DNA from: DATKNA01 sp963786765 | GTDB taxonomy: Bacteria; Actinomycetota; Actinomycetes; Actinomycetales; Kineosporiaceae | Length of the DNA: 64,000 nucleotides | NCBI GenBank assembly: GCA_963786765.1 | Contig: CAWBAJ010000008.1 | Location: forward strand, 558,001-622,000 | Reading direction: 5' to 3' | In this document: piece after piece, positions 34,884 to 43,102 of the stretch | How positions within the stretch are numbered: position 1 is the stretch's first letter | How the letters are laid out: each line of letters begins with the position of its first letter | Notes under the pieces: model-generated | Told to the model about the DNA's origin: nothing | The model's input: only the letters and a program-made list of their open reading frames with translations | The model's database searches: none | Made by a program: the position numbers and the translations under genes

Positions 34884-35498
34884 GTGGACATGCAAGACAC
34901 CCAGCACGACACGCGGCAGGAGGCCACCGCCGAGCTGGCGGAGGCACTGGAGCTCAGCGGCCGGCTGGTGGCCGGGGTCGAGCCGGATCAGTGGGAGCTG
35001 GCGACGCCCTGCACCGAGTGGAACGTGCGACAGCTGGTCGATCACCTCGTGGTCGGGCAGCAGCTGTTCGCCCGCGTGCTCGGGGGCGAGCCGTTCGAAC
35101 AGGCCGTCGCGGCCGTGCGTGAGGCCCACGGCGGTCTGAGGAACGACCCAGCCGCCTCGTACGACGCGAGCGCCCGGGAGCTGCTCGCCGCGTTCGACGA
35201 CCCCGGCGTGCTCGAGCGGCTCGTCCGGGTGCCCTTCGGCACCGTCCCGGGCGCGGTCGCCCTGCACCTGCGCATCATCGAGTGCCTCGTCCACGGGTGG
35301 GATCTGGCCACCGCGCTGGGGCTGCCGTTCGACCCGCCGGCGGCGCTCGTCGAGCGGGAGATCGCCGTCACCGGGCCACTGCTCGGGCAGGTGCCGCCCG
35401 AGCGCCACGTCTTCGCCCCGTCCCGCCCTCCCGCCGCGAGCGCGCCGCCCATCGAGCAGCTGGTGGCAATGCTCGGGCGTGAGCCACGCAGTGTCTGA
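34884..35498 (+). CDS. TIGR03086-type DinB/MDMPI-fold protein
   Basis: A ~204-residue four-helix-bundle protein of the mycothiol-dependent maleylpyruvate isomerase N-domain group. The metal ligands are visible: His in CTEWNVRQLVDHLVVGQQLF, and the pair in HLRIIECLVHGWDLATALGL. The ending GQVPPERHVFAPSRPPAASA is common in TIGR03086. GGGGAGGG precedes GTG 34884 and ATG 34890; either could be the start. These proteins are thought to use mycothiol, the actinobacterial thiol. It overlaps the next gene by 20 bp. Confidence 0.83.
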   Translation: MDMQDTQHDTRQEATAELAEALELSGRLVAGVEPDQWELATPCTEWNVRQLVDHLVVGQQLFARVLGGEPFEQAVAAVREAHGGLRNDPAASYDASARELLAAFDDPGVLERLVRVPFGTVPGAVALHLRIIECLVHGWDLATALGLPFDPPAALVEREIAVTGPLLGQVPPERHVFAPSRPPAASAPPIEQLVAMLGREPRSV

Positions 35499-35820
35499 CG
35501 CCGAGCAGCGGTTCGACGACCTCGCCGAGCGGTTCGCCGGCGAGGAGGGCGTCGAGCTTCCCCGGAACGGGGCTTCCCGCCGCTTCGGGTCCACGGCCCT
35601 CACCGTCAGCGGGTCGATCTTCGCGATGCTCACCCGGGGCCAGCTCGTGGTGAAGCTGCCTGCCGGACGCGTCGCGGACCTCGTGGGGGCCGGCACCGGC
35701 CGGCCGTTCGACGGAGGCAAGGGCCGTCCCCTGCGGGAGTGGGTGGTCGTGGCCGGGGACGACCCGAAGGAGTGGTACGAGCTGGCCCGCGAAGCCCTGC
35801 TCTTCGTCGGGCGGCGCTGA
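35479..35820 (+). CDS. TfoX/YjbR-like small protein
   Basis: A 113-residue protein with the compact alpha/beta YjbR/TfoX-like pattern: SDAEQRFDDLAERFAGEEGV, STALTVSGSIFAMLTRGQLV, VKLPAGRVADLVGAGTGRPF, LREWVVVAGDDPKEWYELAR. It is translationally coupled to the preceding mycothiol-type gene by a 20-bp overlap. The function is unknown. A second TfoX-like gene occurs at 17494. Confidence 0.75.
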   Translation: MSHAVSDAEQRFDDLAERFAGEEGVELPRNGASRRFGSTALTVSGSIFAMLTRGQLVVKLPAGRVADLVGAGTGRPFDGGKGRPLREWVVVAGDDPKEWYELAREALLFVGRR

Positions 35821-35838
35821 GCGCGCCGGCGGAGATCG

Positions 35839-36951
35839 TCAGCGGAATGCCGGGGCGAGGTCCAGCTCACACCTCCCCCAGGCCGCGAGCGTCGCGGCGT
35901 GCACCTGCTCCGCCAGCGCTCGTAGACCCGGCAGGACGGGCGTCGCAAGCCCTGCTGCGAGCGCCAGCCGATGCTGGATCATGGCGCGGCGAGCCGGTGT
36001 CCGGCCGATGACGGCGGGGTTCCGCGGTGGCGGGTCACCGTCGAGTGCGGCGGGCAGCAGCCACGCCGTGGAGAGGAGCGCCCAGGCGATCGTCGTCAGG
36101 ACGAGGTCGCTCGCGAACGCCGGCTCAGCGGCCGGCGGGCCGAGGGCCGTCCGCCAGCTGGCGACCGCTCGCGCGACAACCTCGTCGGGGAGGCGCCAGC
36201 TGCACCAGCAGGTGGGCCACGGCACCGTCAGATAGGCCCCTTCCCAGGCCACGTGCCGATGGCATGCCGCCTCGAAGTCGAGCAGGACCACGCCGTCCGG
36301 CGCGTCGACCGCGTTGTCGGGGCAGGTGTCCCCCGGCACGAGGCCGGACGCCGCCGTGACGAGCGCCTGGCAGGCCGACCGCAGCTCGTCGAGGGCCGCG
36401 GCGGGCGGCGTCACGCCGAGCCGGGGCAGATCCCGCCTCAGTGCGGCGGCACCTTCGGCGAGGTCGTCCGGGGTGGGATCGGCAGGCGCCGAGCCGAACG
36501 GCGACAACGCGGCGAGCTCCCGCTCGAAGCGGGTCCTGCACTCGGCACTCGCGGCCTGCAGCGCACCGATGGCGGCCGCCCATCGCAGCAGGGCCGCCTC
36601 GGCGGCACCCGCGTCCGGGGCCAGCAGGCGATCGGCCAGGGTCGGGGAATCGCCGGCGTCCGCGAGCACGAGCAGCGGGGGCTCCGCGGACGCGGCGAGC
36701 AGCCGTACCGGCCCTGGCAGGCCCAGCCGCACGGCGAGGCGCAGGGCCGCCTCCTCCCGGACGGCGCCGAGGGCGCTGCCGGTGGGCGTCTTGAGGACGA
36801 CAGGGACCTCCTCGGCGCCGGCGCGGACCCGTGCGCGCAGCACGCTCGAGCGCTCGCTGCCCCCCAACTCGTCCCCGGCGGCGAGGGACACCGGCCCCAG
36901 CACGGGCCGCAGCGCCCACGCGGCTGCCTCGAGCAGGGCCTCGGGGTTCAC
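35839..36951 (-). CDS. APH-fold phosphotransferase
   Basis: A 370-residue kinase-like protein. The N-lobe has EEVPVVLKTPTGSALGAVRE (ATP lysine), then ADAGDSPTLADRLL as the hinge. The catalytic loop is LVPGDTCPDNAVDAPDGVVL, in which the usual His before the Gly-Asp is Pro, and the metal motif is LLDFEAACHRHVAWEGAYLT. The C-terminal helices (LVLTTIAWALLSTAWLLPAA) complete the fold. The start GTG 36951 matches the beginning of the family. It is convergent with the TfoX-like gene and tandem behind the WYL regulator (57 bp). The substrate is unknown; the His-to-Pro change may lower activity. Confidence 0.78.
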   Translation of the reverse strand: MNPEALLEAAAWALRPVLGPVSLAAGDELGGSERSSVLRARVRAGAEEVPVVLKTPTGSALGAVREEAALRLAVRLGLPGPVRLLAASAEPPLLVLADAGDSPTLADRLLAPDAGAAEAALLRWAAAIGALQAASAECRTRFERELAALSPFGSAPADPTPDDLAEGAAALRRDLPRLGVTPPAAALDELRSACQALVTAASGLVPGDTCPDNAVDAPDGVVLLDFEAACHRHVAWEGAYLTVPWPTCWCSWRLPDEVVARAVASWRTALGPPAAEPAFASDLVLTTIAWALLSTAWLLPAALDGDPPPRNPAVIGRTPARRAMIQHRLALAAGLATPVLPGLRALAEQVHAATLAAWGRCELDLAPAFR

Positions 36952-37008
36952 CCGGTCATTCTCGTCGCCCCGTCGACGGCATCGACAGCCCACGGACGAC
37001 GCAGTCGG

Positions 37009-37971
37009 TCAGGTCTGTGCCCGGAGGAATCGCCCGGCCAGCTGGGCCAGGTAGGCGGCGAACTCCGGCGGCCCGACGACGGTGAAGTCGGCATCCAGCT
37101 GCGCGAGGCCGAGCGCCGGCCAGACGAACTGGTCGGCATGCATGGTCATCCGGCACGACCCCTCGTCGACGGCCTCCACCCGTGACCACGCACCGAGGCG
37201 CCGCTCCACGACGGCCGCCGGCGCCCGCACGAGCACCTCGACCCGGCGGGTCGCCGGCAGCTGTTCGAAGCCGCGGCGGACGAAGGCGGCGGCGTCGTCG
37301 GCAGGCAGTTCCCGCGGGCGGAACCGGGCTCCAGTGGGTTGGGGGTCCTGCAACCGGTCCAGCCGGAAGCTGCGCCAGTCCTGCCGCCCGAGGTCGTACG
37401 CCACGAGATACCAGCGGCGCCCGAGCAGTGCCAGCCGCGCCGGCTCGACCTCACGCTGCGAGCGAGTCCCGTCAGCGGCGCTGTAGGCGAAGCGGAGCCG
37501 GACGGCGTCGCGGCAGGCCTGCGCCACCGTCGTGAGGGCACCGGGGTCGACCGTCGGCCCGGACCACTCGGCGGTCCAGCCCGCCGCCACCGTCATCGCC
37601 CGGAGCGCTTCGACCCGGCGGCGAAGCCGCGGCGGCATCACCTGGACGACCTTGGCGAGCGCCCGAACCGACGACTCGGCGACCCCGGCGACGCCGCTCT
37701 GGGCGGCGGCCTGCAGGCCGAGCGCGAGGGCGACGGCTTCGTCGTCGTCCAGGACGAGCGGCGGCAGCGCCGCTCCCGCCGCGAGCTGGTACCCGCCGTC
37801 GACGCCCCGCTGCGCCTCGACGGGGTAGCCGAGCTCCCGGAGGCGGTCGACGTCCCGGCGCAAGGTGCGGACCGAGACCTCGAGACGCCCGGCGAGCTCC
37901 GCACCGGGCCAGTAGCGGTGGGTCTGCAGCAGCGACAGCAGTCGCAGCATTCGCACGCTGGTGGCGGCCAT
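37009..37971 (-). CDS. YafY-type HTH_11/WYL transcriptional regulator
   Basis: A 320-residue DeoR-like regulator. The HTH is at residues 1-55 (RMLRLLSLLQTHRYWPGAEL, SVRTLRRDVDRLRELGYPVE). RGVDGGYQLAAGAALPPLVL follows, then a WYL ligand-sensing domain (RRWYLVAYDLGRQDWRSFRL) and the C-terminal WCX part. The ATG at 37971 is used since upstream codons extend into the divergent promoter. It faces a DinB gene 88 bp away; the YafY-DinB divergent pair is common in actinomycetes and the regulator probably controls it. Confidence 0.88.
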   Translation of the reverse strand: MAATSVRMLRLLSLLQTHRYWPGAELAGRLEVSVRTLRRDVDRLRELGYPVEAQRGVDGGYQLAAGAALPPLVLDDDEAVALALGLQAAAQSGVAGVAESSVRALAKVVQVMPPRLRRRVEALRAMTVAAGWTAEWSGPTVDPGALTTVAQACRDAVRLRFAYSAADGTRSQREVEPARLALLGRRWYLVAYDLGRQDWRSFRLDRLQDPQPTGARFRPRELPADDAAAFVRRGFEQLPATRRVEVLVRAPAAVVERRLGAWSRVEAVDEGSCRMTMHADQFVWPALGLAQLDADFTVVGPPEFAAYLAQLAGRFLRAQT

Positions 37972-38059
37972 CCCCGAAGTCTCGCTCGAATTGAGGACAG
38001 GAACTGGCACGAGCGATCCCTAGCGTGGAAGCACCGACCCCGAGAGAAGGGCATCGACG

Positions 38060-38644
38060 ATGACGAGCAGCCTGCAGACCCCCGCCACGCCGGACCTCGA
38101 CACTCAGCTCGACACTCAGCTCGACACTCAGCTCGACACAGAGCTCGACACAGAGCGCCAGGACCTGCTCGAGAGCCTGGCCAAGCACCGCTTCTTCCTG
38201 AAGCTCACCGCCCGCGGCCTCACCGACGAGCAGGCGAGCACCCGCTCGACCGTGAGCGAGCTGACGGTGGGCGGGATCATCAAGCACGTCACCCAGGTCG
38301 AGCGGAACTGGGTGGACTTCGTCCTCAACGGCCCCGCCGGGATGACGCAGAGCGATGGCGACTGGAATAACGAGGACTACTCCGCCGGGTTCCGGCTGCT
38401 GCCCGGCGAGACCTTGGAGCAGGCCGTCGCCGGCTACGACGAGGCCGGCCGCCGTACCGACGAGCTCGTCCGCACCGTCGACCTCGCCGCCTCTCAGCCG
38501 CTGCCCGTGGCACCGTGGTTCGAGCCGGGGAAGCGCTGGAGCGCCCGGCGGGTCCTGCTGCACATCGTCGCCGAGACCGCCCAGCACGCGGGCCACGCCG
38601 ACATCATCCGGGAGTCGATCGACGGCCAGAAGTCGATGGGCTGA
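38060..38644 (+). CDS. DinB/YfiT-fold putative metal-dependent hydrolase or thiol transferase
   Basis: A 194-residue DinB-superfamily protein (DUF664-type). After a repetitive N-terminus (DTQLDTQLDTQLDTELDTE) come the four helices with metal-ligand positions GIIKHVTQVERNWVDFVLNG and LHIVAETAQHAGHADIIRES. The GQKSMG-like end is typical. GAGAGAAGGG lies ahead of ATG 38060. It is paired divergently with the YafY-type regulator. The reaction is unknown; relatives use bacillithiol or mycothiol. Confidence 0.87.
   Translation: MTSSLQTPATPDLDTQLDTQLDTQLDTELDTERQDLLESLAKHRFFLKLTARGLTDEQASTRSTVSELTVGGIIKHVTQVERNWVDFVLNGPAGMTQSDGDWNNEDYSAGFRLLPGETLEQAVAGYDEAGRRTDELVRTVDLAASQPLPVAPWFEPGKRWSARRVLLHIVAETAQHAGHADIIRESIDGQKSMG
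38096..38155 (+). repeat. Five 12-bp tandem repeats in the DinB gene
   Basis: The unit is CTCGACACTCAG (three exact) then CTCGACACAGAG (two). It encodes LDTQ/LDTE, extending the N-terminal helix in frame. Confidence 0.88.
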
Positions 38645-38702
38645 GGGGCAACGCGACGTAGGGGTCGCCGCGGCAGGGGACGACCGCGGCGTCCGGGTGG
38701 CG

Positions 38703-38719
38703 CTGACCTGACAGGTCAG
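38703..38719. terminator. Palindrome between convergent genes
   Basis: CTGACCTG, A, CAGGTCAG is a perfect 8-bp inverted repeat overlapping the stop of the leftward gene, 59 bp beyond the DinB stop. The hairpin has no real loop, so a terminator role is uncertain. Confidence 0.35.
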
Positions 38720-39639
38720 GTGTCCGCGCCGCCGTCCTGGTTACCCTGCGTGCCACTTGTGCCCGAGCCCGTCCCGGACACGGCGATGAGCCGCTCGAGG
38801 ACGCCGTCGGAGCCGCTGGCGGGGAACACGTGCAACAGCACCCGGTCGCCCGGCTTGAGGTCCGATGCCGAGGCGAGCGCGCCGTCGCGCACGATCTGGG
38901 TCTGGGAGACGAGCTGGTAGGTCGCGGATCCGGACGACGTCCGCACGGTGACCTTCGAGCCGGAGACGGCCGTCAGCGTGCCGATGACGTGCTGCTCCCC
39001 GCCGAGGCCCTGGCCGCCGGCGCCGCCCTGCAGACCCTGGCCGCCCTGCAGACCCTGGCCGCCCTGCGGACCCTGGCCGCCCTGAACGCCGCCTTGGGCC
39101 CCGCCGCCTCCAGGGGCGGCAGCGTTCGGTCCCGCCTGCCCGTTCTGGTTCGCGGCGGCCGGCTGCACGGCCGCGGTGTCCGTGGCGCGGAACCCCTCCA
39201 CTGCGTTGACGATGAGCCCGCCGGCGACTGCCCCCAGCGCCACGAGGGCGACGATGCCGAGCAGGCGACGGCCCTGCCCGGGTGGCCGGGGCCCGCGATC
39301 GTCGGAAGCCGGAGCCTCGCCCGGCCGAAGGGGAGTGACGTCGAGCCAGGGGTCGGGCTCCACGCCCGCCCATCCCGGGGCCGGTTGCGCCCCCGGTGTC
39401 AGTTGCGGACCGGAGGAAACCGACGCCGGGGGACCGTACGAAGGCGGGGGACCGTATGCAGGCGGACCGTACGGAGACGGGGGAGCCGGAACGACCGGCT
39501 GGGGTGTCGCCCACGCAGAGGGCGGGGCGACCGGCAACGGGGGCGGCTGTGCCCCGGTGACGCCGTCGACGGGCTGGCCCTCCGCACTGGCTGGGGGCGC
39601 CCCCTCCGCCGGGAGGGGTCTCGTGTCGTCGTTCGTCAT
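38716..39639 (-). CDS. Single-pass membrane protein with DUF5666-like extracellular domain
   Basis: A 307-residue protein. Residues 1-125 are a Pro/Tyr/Gly-rich cytoplasmic region (SPYGPPAYGPPPSYGPPA), residues ~127-147 one membrane helix (LLGIVALVALGAVAGGLIVN), and ~165-215 a Gly/Gln linker from 18-bp repeats. Residues ~220-290 form a beta-rich domain resembling DUF5666 (VIGTLTAVSGSKVTVRTSSG, TQIVRDGALASASDLKPGDR). The Pro/Tyr-rich part could recruit kinases or polymerising proteins. It has no close operon partners. The function is unknown. Confidence 0.72.
   Translation of the reverse strand: MTNDDTRPLPAEGAPPASAEGQPVDGVTGAQPPPLPVAPPSAWATPQPVVPAPPSPYGPPAYGPPPSYGPPASVSSGPQLTPGAQPAPGWAGVEPDPWLDVTPLRPGEAPASDDRGPRPPGQGRRLLGIVALVALGAVAGGLIVNAVEGFRATDTAAVQPAAANQNGQAGPNAAAPGGGGAQGGVQGGQGPQGGQGLQGGQGLQGGAGGQGLGGEQHVIGTLTAVSGSKVTVRTSSGSATYQLVSQTQIVRDGALASASDLKPGDRVLLHVFPASGSDGVLERLIAVSGTGSGTSGTQGNQDGGADT
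39025..39078 (-). repeat. Three 18-bp tandem repeats (Gly-Gln linker)
   Basis: The plus-strand unit is GCCCTGCAGACCCTGGCC; the third copy has one change. It encodes GQGLQG repeats in the extracellular linker. Confidence 0.85.
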
Positions 39640-39687
39640 GGACCGACCCTCCGCGCCCGACCTGATAACTCACGTCGTCCTTGCTGT

Positions 39688-39720
39688 GGGAACCCTGTGA
39701 GGAGGGAACCCTGCGAGCAG
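39688..39720. repeat. 16-bp direct repeats in divergent promoter region
   Basis: GGGAACCCTGTGAGGA (39688-39703) and GGGAACCCTGCGAGCA (39704-39719) are adjacent, between the DUF5666-like gene and the MEDS gene. Each contains GGAAC, the usual -35 core of ECF sigma factors, so they could be promoter elements or an activator site. Confidence 0.55.
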
Positions 39721-39815
39721 GCCTCCCCCACGCTAACCCGTGGTGGAGCGGCGTGCTGCCCGGCCGCACAGGTACCGTGGTGACCTACTGGGCGTCCCGA
39801 ACGAGGTGATGACCT

Positions 39816-40760
39816 GTGCCGGTGCCGCCCGCAGCGCACCTCGTGCACTTCTACTCCACCCCCGAGGCGCTGGCGGAGAGCCTCTGCGGCTTCTTCGCGG
39901 AGCCGCTGAAGCGGGGCGAGAGCGTGATCGTCGTGGCTCGTCCCGAGCACCGGCAGGCCCTCGACGCCGCGCTGCGTGGCGCCGGTGTCGACCTCGCGGC
40001 CGATATCCGCGCGGGCAGGTACGTGTCCCTGGACGTGAACGAGACCCTCGACGCCTTTCTCGTCGACGATCGGCCGAGCCGCGAGCTCTTCGACAGCCAG
40101 GCCCGGGCCATGGTGCTCGGGGCGAAGAACCGCACTGGCGCGGTGCACGTCTACGGCGAGATGAGCGCCACGCTGCTGGCGCGGGGGGACATCGTCGGGG
40201 TGATGGAGTTGGACGGCATGTGGGCGGAACTCGTCCACGGGTCGCCGTTCCCGCTGATCTGCGGGTACCCGCGGGAGGTGCTCGAGAGCGACCTCGGCAT
40301 CGTTCTCGACGGCGTCGCGTCGGTCCACGACGCATTCGTCGCGCACCGGTGGAGCGGGCGCGGTGGCCCGGCCGTGGTCGACCTGGCGCTCGGTCCGGAC
40401 GCGACCGTCGCCGCTCGGCGGCACGTGCGCACGGTCCTCGTGGCGCGGGGCCACGACGAGCCGGACCACCTGGACGCCGCGGCCGTGGTCGTCACCGAGC
40501 TCGTCGGGTCGGCGGCGCGGCAGGGATCGCGCCACGTCAGGCTGAGCCTGACGTTCGACGAGACCGGGGACGTTCTCTCGCTGCTCGAGGACGCCGGCCC
40601 GCCCGAGGAGGCGGTAGATGCCGGGGACCCGGAGGACGACATGGCGGACACCGGTCGTTCCTTCGTCGTGCTGGACGCGCTCGCGGAGGGCTGGGGCGTC
40701 GAGCGGACCCGGGACGGCCGCACGGCATGGGCTCGGCTGCGCCGGCCCTCCGTCGCCTGA
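39816..40760 (+). CDS. MEDS-domain sensor with degenerate ATPase domain
   Basis: A 314-residue protein. Residues ~8-165 are a MEDS (DcmR-type sensory) domain: HLVHFYSTPEALAESLCGFF, RGESVIVVARPEHRQALDAA and VHVYGEMSATLLARGDIVGV, a pocket associated with one-carbon or hydrocarbon sensing. Residues ~205-310 resemble an RsbW/HATPase_c_2 domain, but the N-box is VVTELVGSAARQGSRHVRLS without Asn, and the G-box is reduced to GRSFVVLDALAEGWG. It probably no longer binds ATP and may act as a scaffold for an anti-anti-sigma protein. The start is GTG 39816. It is monocistronic. Confidence 0.8.
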   Translation: MPVPPAAHLVHFYSTPEALAESLCGFFAEPLKRGESVIVVARPEHRQALDAALRGAGVDLAADIRAGRYVSLDVNETLDAFLVDDRPSRELFDSQARAMVLGAKNRTGAVHVYGEMSATLLARGDIVGVMELDGMWAELVHGSPFPLICGYPREVLESDLGIVLDGVASVHDAFVAHRWSGRGGPAVVDLALGPDATVAARRHVRTVLVARGHDEPDHLDAAAVVVTELVGSAARQGSRHVRLSLTFDETGDVLSLLEDAGPPEEAVDAGDPEDDMADTGRSFVVLDALAEGWGVERTRDGRTAWARLRRPSVA

Positions 40761-40766
40761 GGAGAG

Positions 40767-41078
40767 CTACAGGACTTCAGGCTCGAAGATCGTGCTCCGG
40801 ATACCCGGACAGAGCGTCGCGAGATGGTCGACGTCACGCGTCATCTCTCGGCCGAGCGATGATGCGAAGTCCTGCCGCAGCGAGTCCATGTCGTCCCATT
40901 CGAGGAGGGCGACCAGGTAGTAGCGCTCCGGGCCCCGCACGGTCGTGGGGTTGCGACTTATGGAGTAACGACGCAGACCCGGCAGGCGCTTGGCCAGCGG
41001 CACGTGCACGTCGAAGTAGTGGCGGTCGAACTCGGCGACGTCCGACGGTTGTTCGTAGGCGACGAAGAAGTGGACCAC
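40767..41078 (-). CDS. EthD-family ferredoxin-like barrel protein
   Basis: A 103-residue dimeric alpha/beta barrel protein of the EthD group, with VHFFVAYEQPSDVAEFDRHY, FDVHVPLAKRLPGLRRYSIS and YYLVALLEWDDMDSLRQDFA. EthD-like proteins accompany oxidases and monooxygenases; here the neighbouring upstream gene on the same strand, 56 bp away by its end, is the FMN hydroxyacid dehydrogenase fusion. A role with that enzyme is possible but weakly supported. Confidence 0.85.
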   Translation of the reverse strand: MVHFFVAYEQPSDVAEFDRHYFDVHVPLAKRLPGLRRYSISRNPTTVRGPERYYLVALLEWDDMDSLRQDFASSLGREMTRDVDHLATLCPGIRSTIFEPEVL

Positions 41079-41133
41079 GAAGTCACGCTAGCCGAAGCCC
41101 CGCCTCCACGCCCTCGTCGAGGAAGCGGTCGCC

Positions 41134-43011
41134 TCATGGGCTGGAGCGGAGGCGTACCGAGTCCGAGCTGACGTCGGCCAGCGTCGGGGTCCCGAGCAGG
41201 GCGAGGGTTCGTCGCATGTCGAACTCGAGGATGTCGAGGGCCCGAGTCACGCCCGCTTGACCCCCGGCCATGAGGCCGTACAGGTAGGCGCGCCCGACCA
41301 GGCAGGCGCGCGCGCCCAAGGCCACCGCTGCGATGACGTCGGCGCCGCTGCGGACGCCGCCGTCCAGGTAGATCTCGGCTCGGTCGCCCACCTGGTCGAG
41401 GGCGGCCGGTAGTTCCTCGAGCGGAGTGACGGCGCGGTCGAGCTGGCGTCCCCCGTGGTTGGACAGCACGACCGCGTCGGCGCCGGCGTCGACGACGCGT
41501 CGGGCGTCCGCAGCGGTCTGAACACCCTTGACGACGAGCGGACCGTTCCAGGTGGCGCGTAGCCAGGCGAGGTCGTCCAGGTCCGCGGCCGGGTCGAACA
41601 ACGTGTTCACCATGCTGCCCAGGGCGCCGTTCGTACTGGTCAACGAGGCGAACGTGAGCGGTTCGGTGGTGAGCAGGTTGAACCACCAGGCGGGGTGGCG
41701 GCTCATGTCGGCCAGGGTGCGCAGGGTCAGGGCCGGCGGGATGGTCAGCCCGTTCCGCACATCACGCAGGCGGGCGCCGGTGACAGGGGTGTCGACGGTC
41801 AGCACCAGGGCGCGGTATCCGCTCGCGGCCGCGCGGGCGAGCAGTTCCTTGCTGGCCGCCCGGTCCCGCCACAGGTAGAGCTGGAACCAGCGGTCGGCGC
41901 CGTCGTTCCCGCGGGCCTGGCTGAGCCGCTCCGGGGAGACGGTCCCCATCGTCGACAGTGCGTAGGGGACGCCCGCCGCGGCGGCCGCCGCGGCCACCGC
42001 GAACTCCCCCTGGTGGTGCATCATCCGGGTGAACCCGGTCGGGGCGAGCACCAGGGGCATCGTCGCCGGGACCCCGAGAAGCGTCGTGCGCGTGTCGGTG
42101 GCGGACACGTTCCGCAGGACCTGGGGGCGGAACTCGATCCGGTCGAAGGCCCGGCGGCTGCGCCGGTAGGACAGTTCCGCCTCGGCCGCTCCGTCGACGT
42201 AGTCGAACACCGCGCGCGGCGTCGAGCGGCGAGCCAGGTCGCGCAGGTCGTCGATGCTCGCTGCCGTGATCGCCCGGCTCGAGCGGCGGGCCGGGACGGC
42301 GACCTTCACCAGCGGCCGCAGCTCGGACCAGCGTGGACGCTGCCGGGGTAGCGGTTCGGTACGACCAGATTCGTGCACGACCTCACCTCCGCCGGTGTCC
42401 GCCACGATCGATGTCGTCTGACCCCGAGTGGGGACCACACCTACCAAGAATTGTCCAGGATCAGGTGGTAGGTGGGGCATCCGCTGTCGCACATTGATGG
42501 CGTCGAGGACGGCGGACGCGATCTGGGCGGCGCTCGTCCGTTCGGAGTCGAAGGTCTGAGCAGCAGGGATCCCGGGCAGGAGCCGGCGGAACCGCTGATG
42601 GGCCTCGCGATGAAATCGCGGTTCGCGGGAGGGCCCACGACAGGGGTCGCCCTGAGCTCGGGCCAGGGTGACGTCGACGGACGCGTCGACAACCACCCAG
42701 TGCGCGGCTGAGGCTTCGGGCAATGGTTGGAGGAGAGCGGCCTGCTCGCAGAGTGCGTAGATCGGCCCGACGGCGATCACGACATCCACTGCGGTCCGCA
42801 TCCATCCGCCCACCAAGGAGCCGTGGGCTTGGTGCGCTGCGAACCAGAGCCCCGCGGCCGCCGCGCCTGAGCCTGTGACCGTGGCTGCGACGTCATCCAC
42901 GTCGACCAGCACTGCCGAGCGCCCGAACGCGGTGAGCCGGTCCGCGATCAACGAGGCGACCGTGCTCTTCCCCGCGGCGATGGGCCCGGTGATCACCAGG
43001 AGCTGTGCCAT
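41134..43011 (-). CDS. P-loop small-molecule kinase fused in frame to FMN-dependent L-lactate/alpha-hydroxyacid dehydrogenase
   Basis: A single 625-codon frame. Residues 1-175 are a gluconate/shikimate-kinase-like P-loop domain with Walker A VITGPIAAGKSTVASLIADR and a Walker B-like SAVLVDVDDV. Residues ~235-625 are an FMN alpha-hydroxyacid dehydrogenase with RAVFDYVDGAAEAELSYRRS, PLVLAPTGFTRMMHHQGEFA, LVLTVDTPVTGARLRDVRNG, catalytic His in VLSNHGGRQLDRAVTPLEEL and the FMN loop DGGVRSGADVIAAVALGARA. Residues 176-235 join them. An internal GTG at 42378 with an ideal GGAGGTGAG site could yield the 414-residue dehydrogenase alone. No stop separates the two parts, so both a fusion and a free enzyme may be made. 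Confidence 0.82.
   Translation of the reverse strand: MAQLLVITGPIAAGKSTVASLIADRLTAFGRSAVLVDVDDVAATVTGSGAAAAGLWFAAHQAHGSLVGGWMRTAVDVVIAVGPIYALCEQAALLQPLPEASAAHWVVVDASVDVTLARAQGDPCRGPSREPRFHREAHQRFRRLLPGIPAAQTFDSERTSAAQIASAVLDAINVRQRMPHLPPDPGQFLVGVVPTRGQTTSIVADTGGGEVVHESGRTEPLPRQRPRWSELRPLVKVAVPARRSSRAITAASIDDLRDLARRSTPRAVFDYVDGAAEAELSYRRSRRAFDRIEFRPQVLRNVSATDTRTTLLGVPATMPLVLAPTGFTRMMHHQGEFAVAAAAAAAGVPYALSTMGTVSPERLSQARGNDGADRWFQLYLWRDRAASKELLARAAASGYRALVLTVDTPVTGARLRDVRNGLTIPPALTLRTLADMSRHPAWWFNLLTTEPLTFASLTSTNGALGSMVNTLFDPAADLDDLAWLRATWNGPLVVKGVQTAADARRVVDAGADAVVLSNHGGRQLDRAVTPLEELPAALDQVGDRAEIYLDGGVRSGADVIAAVALGARACLVGRAYLYGLMAGGQAGVTRALDILEFDMRRTLALLGTPTLADVSSDSVRLRSSP
42376..42390 (-). promoter_or_regulatory. 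Internal ribosome site and GTG start within the kinase-dehydrogenase frame
   Basis: Reading leftwards, GGAGGTGAG (42390-42382) is followed after one codon by GTG (42378-42376), giving 7 nt between GGAGG and the start. The product would begin VVHESGRTEPLPRQRPR-like and contain the whole dehydrogenase. Confidence 0.65.
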
Positions 43012-43102
43012 TCACTGACGGTGCCGCTCGAGGGACGGCCGCTACAACTGAACGCTGCTCGCGTCACCGGGTTCCGGCGGGGGCCGGACGTACGATCACG
43101 CC

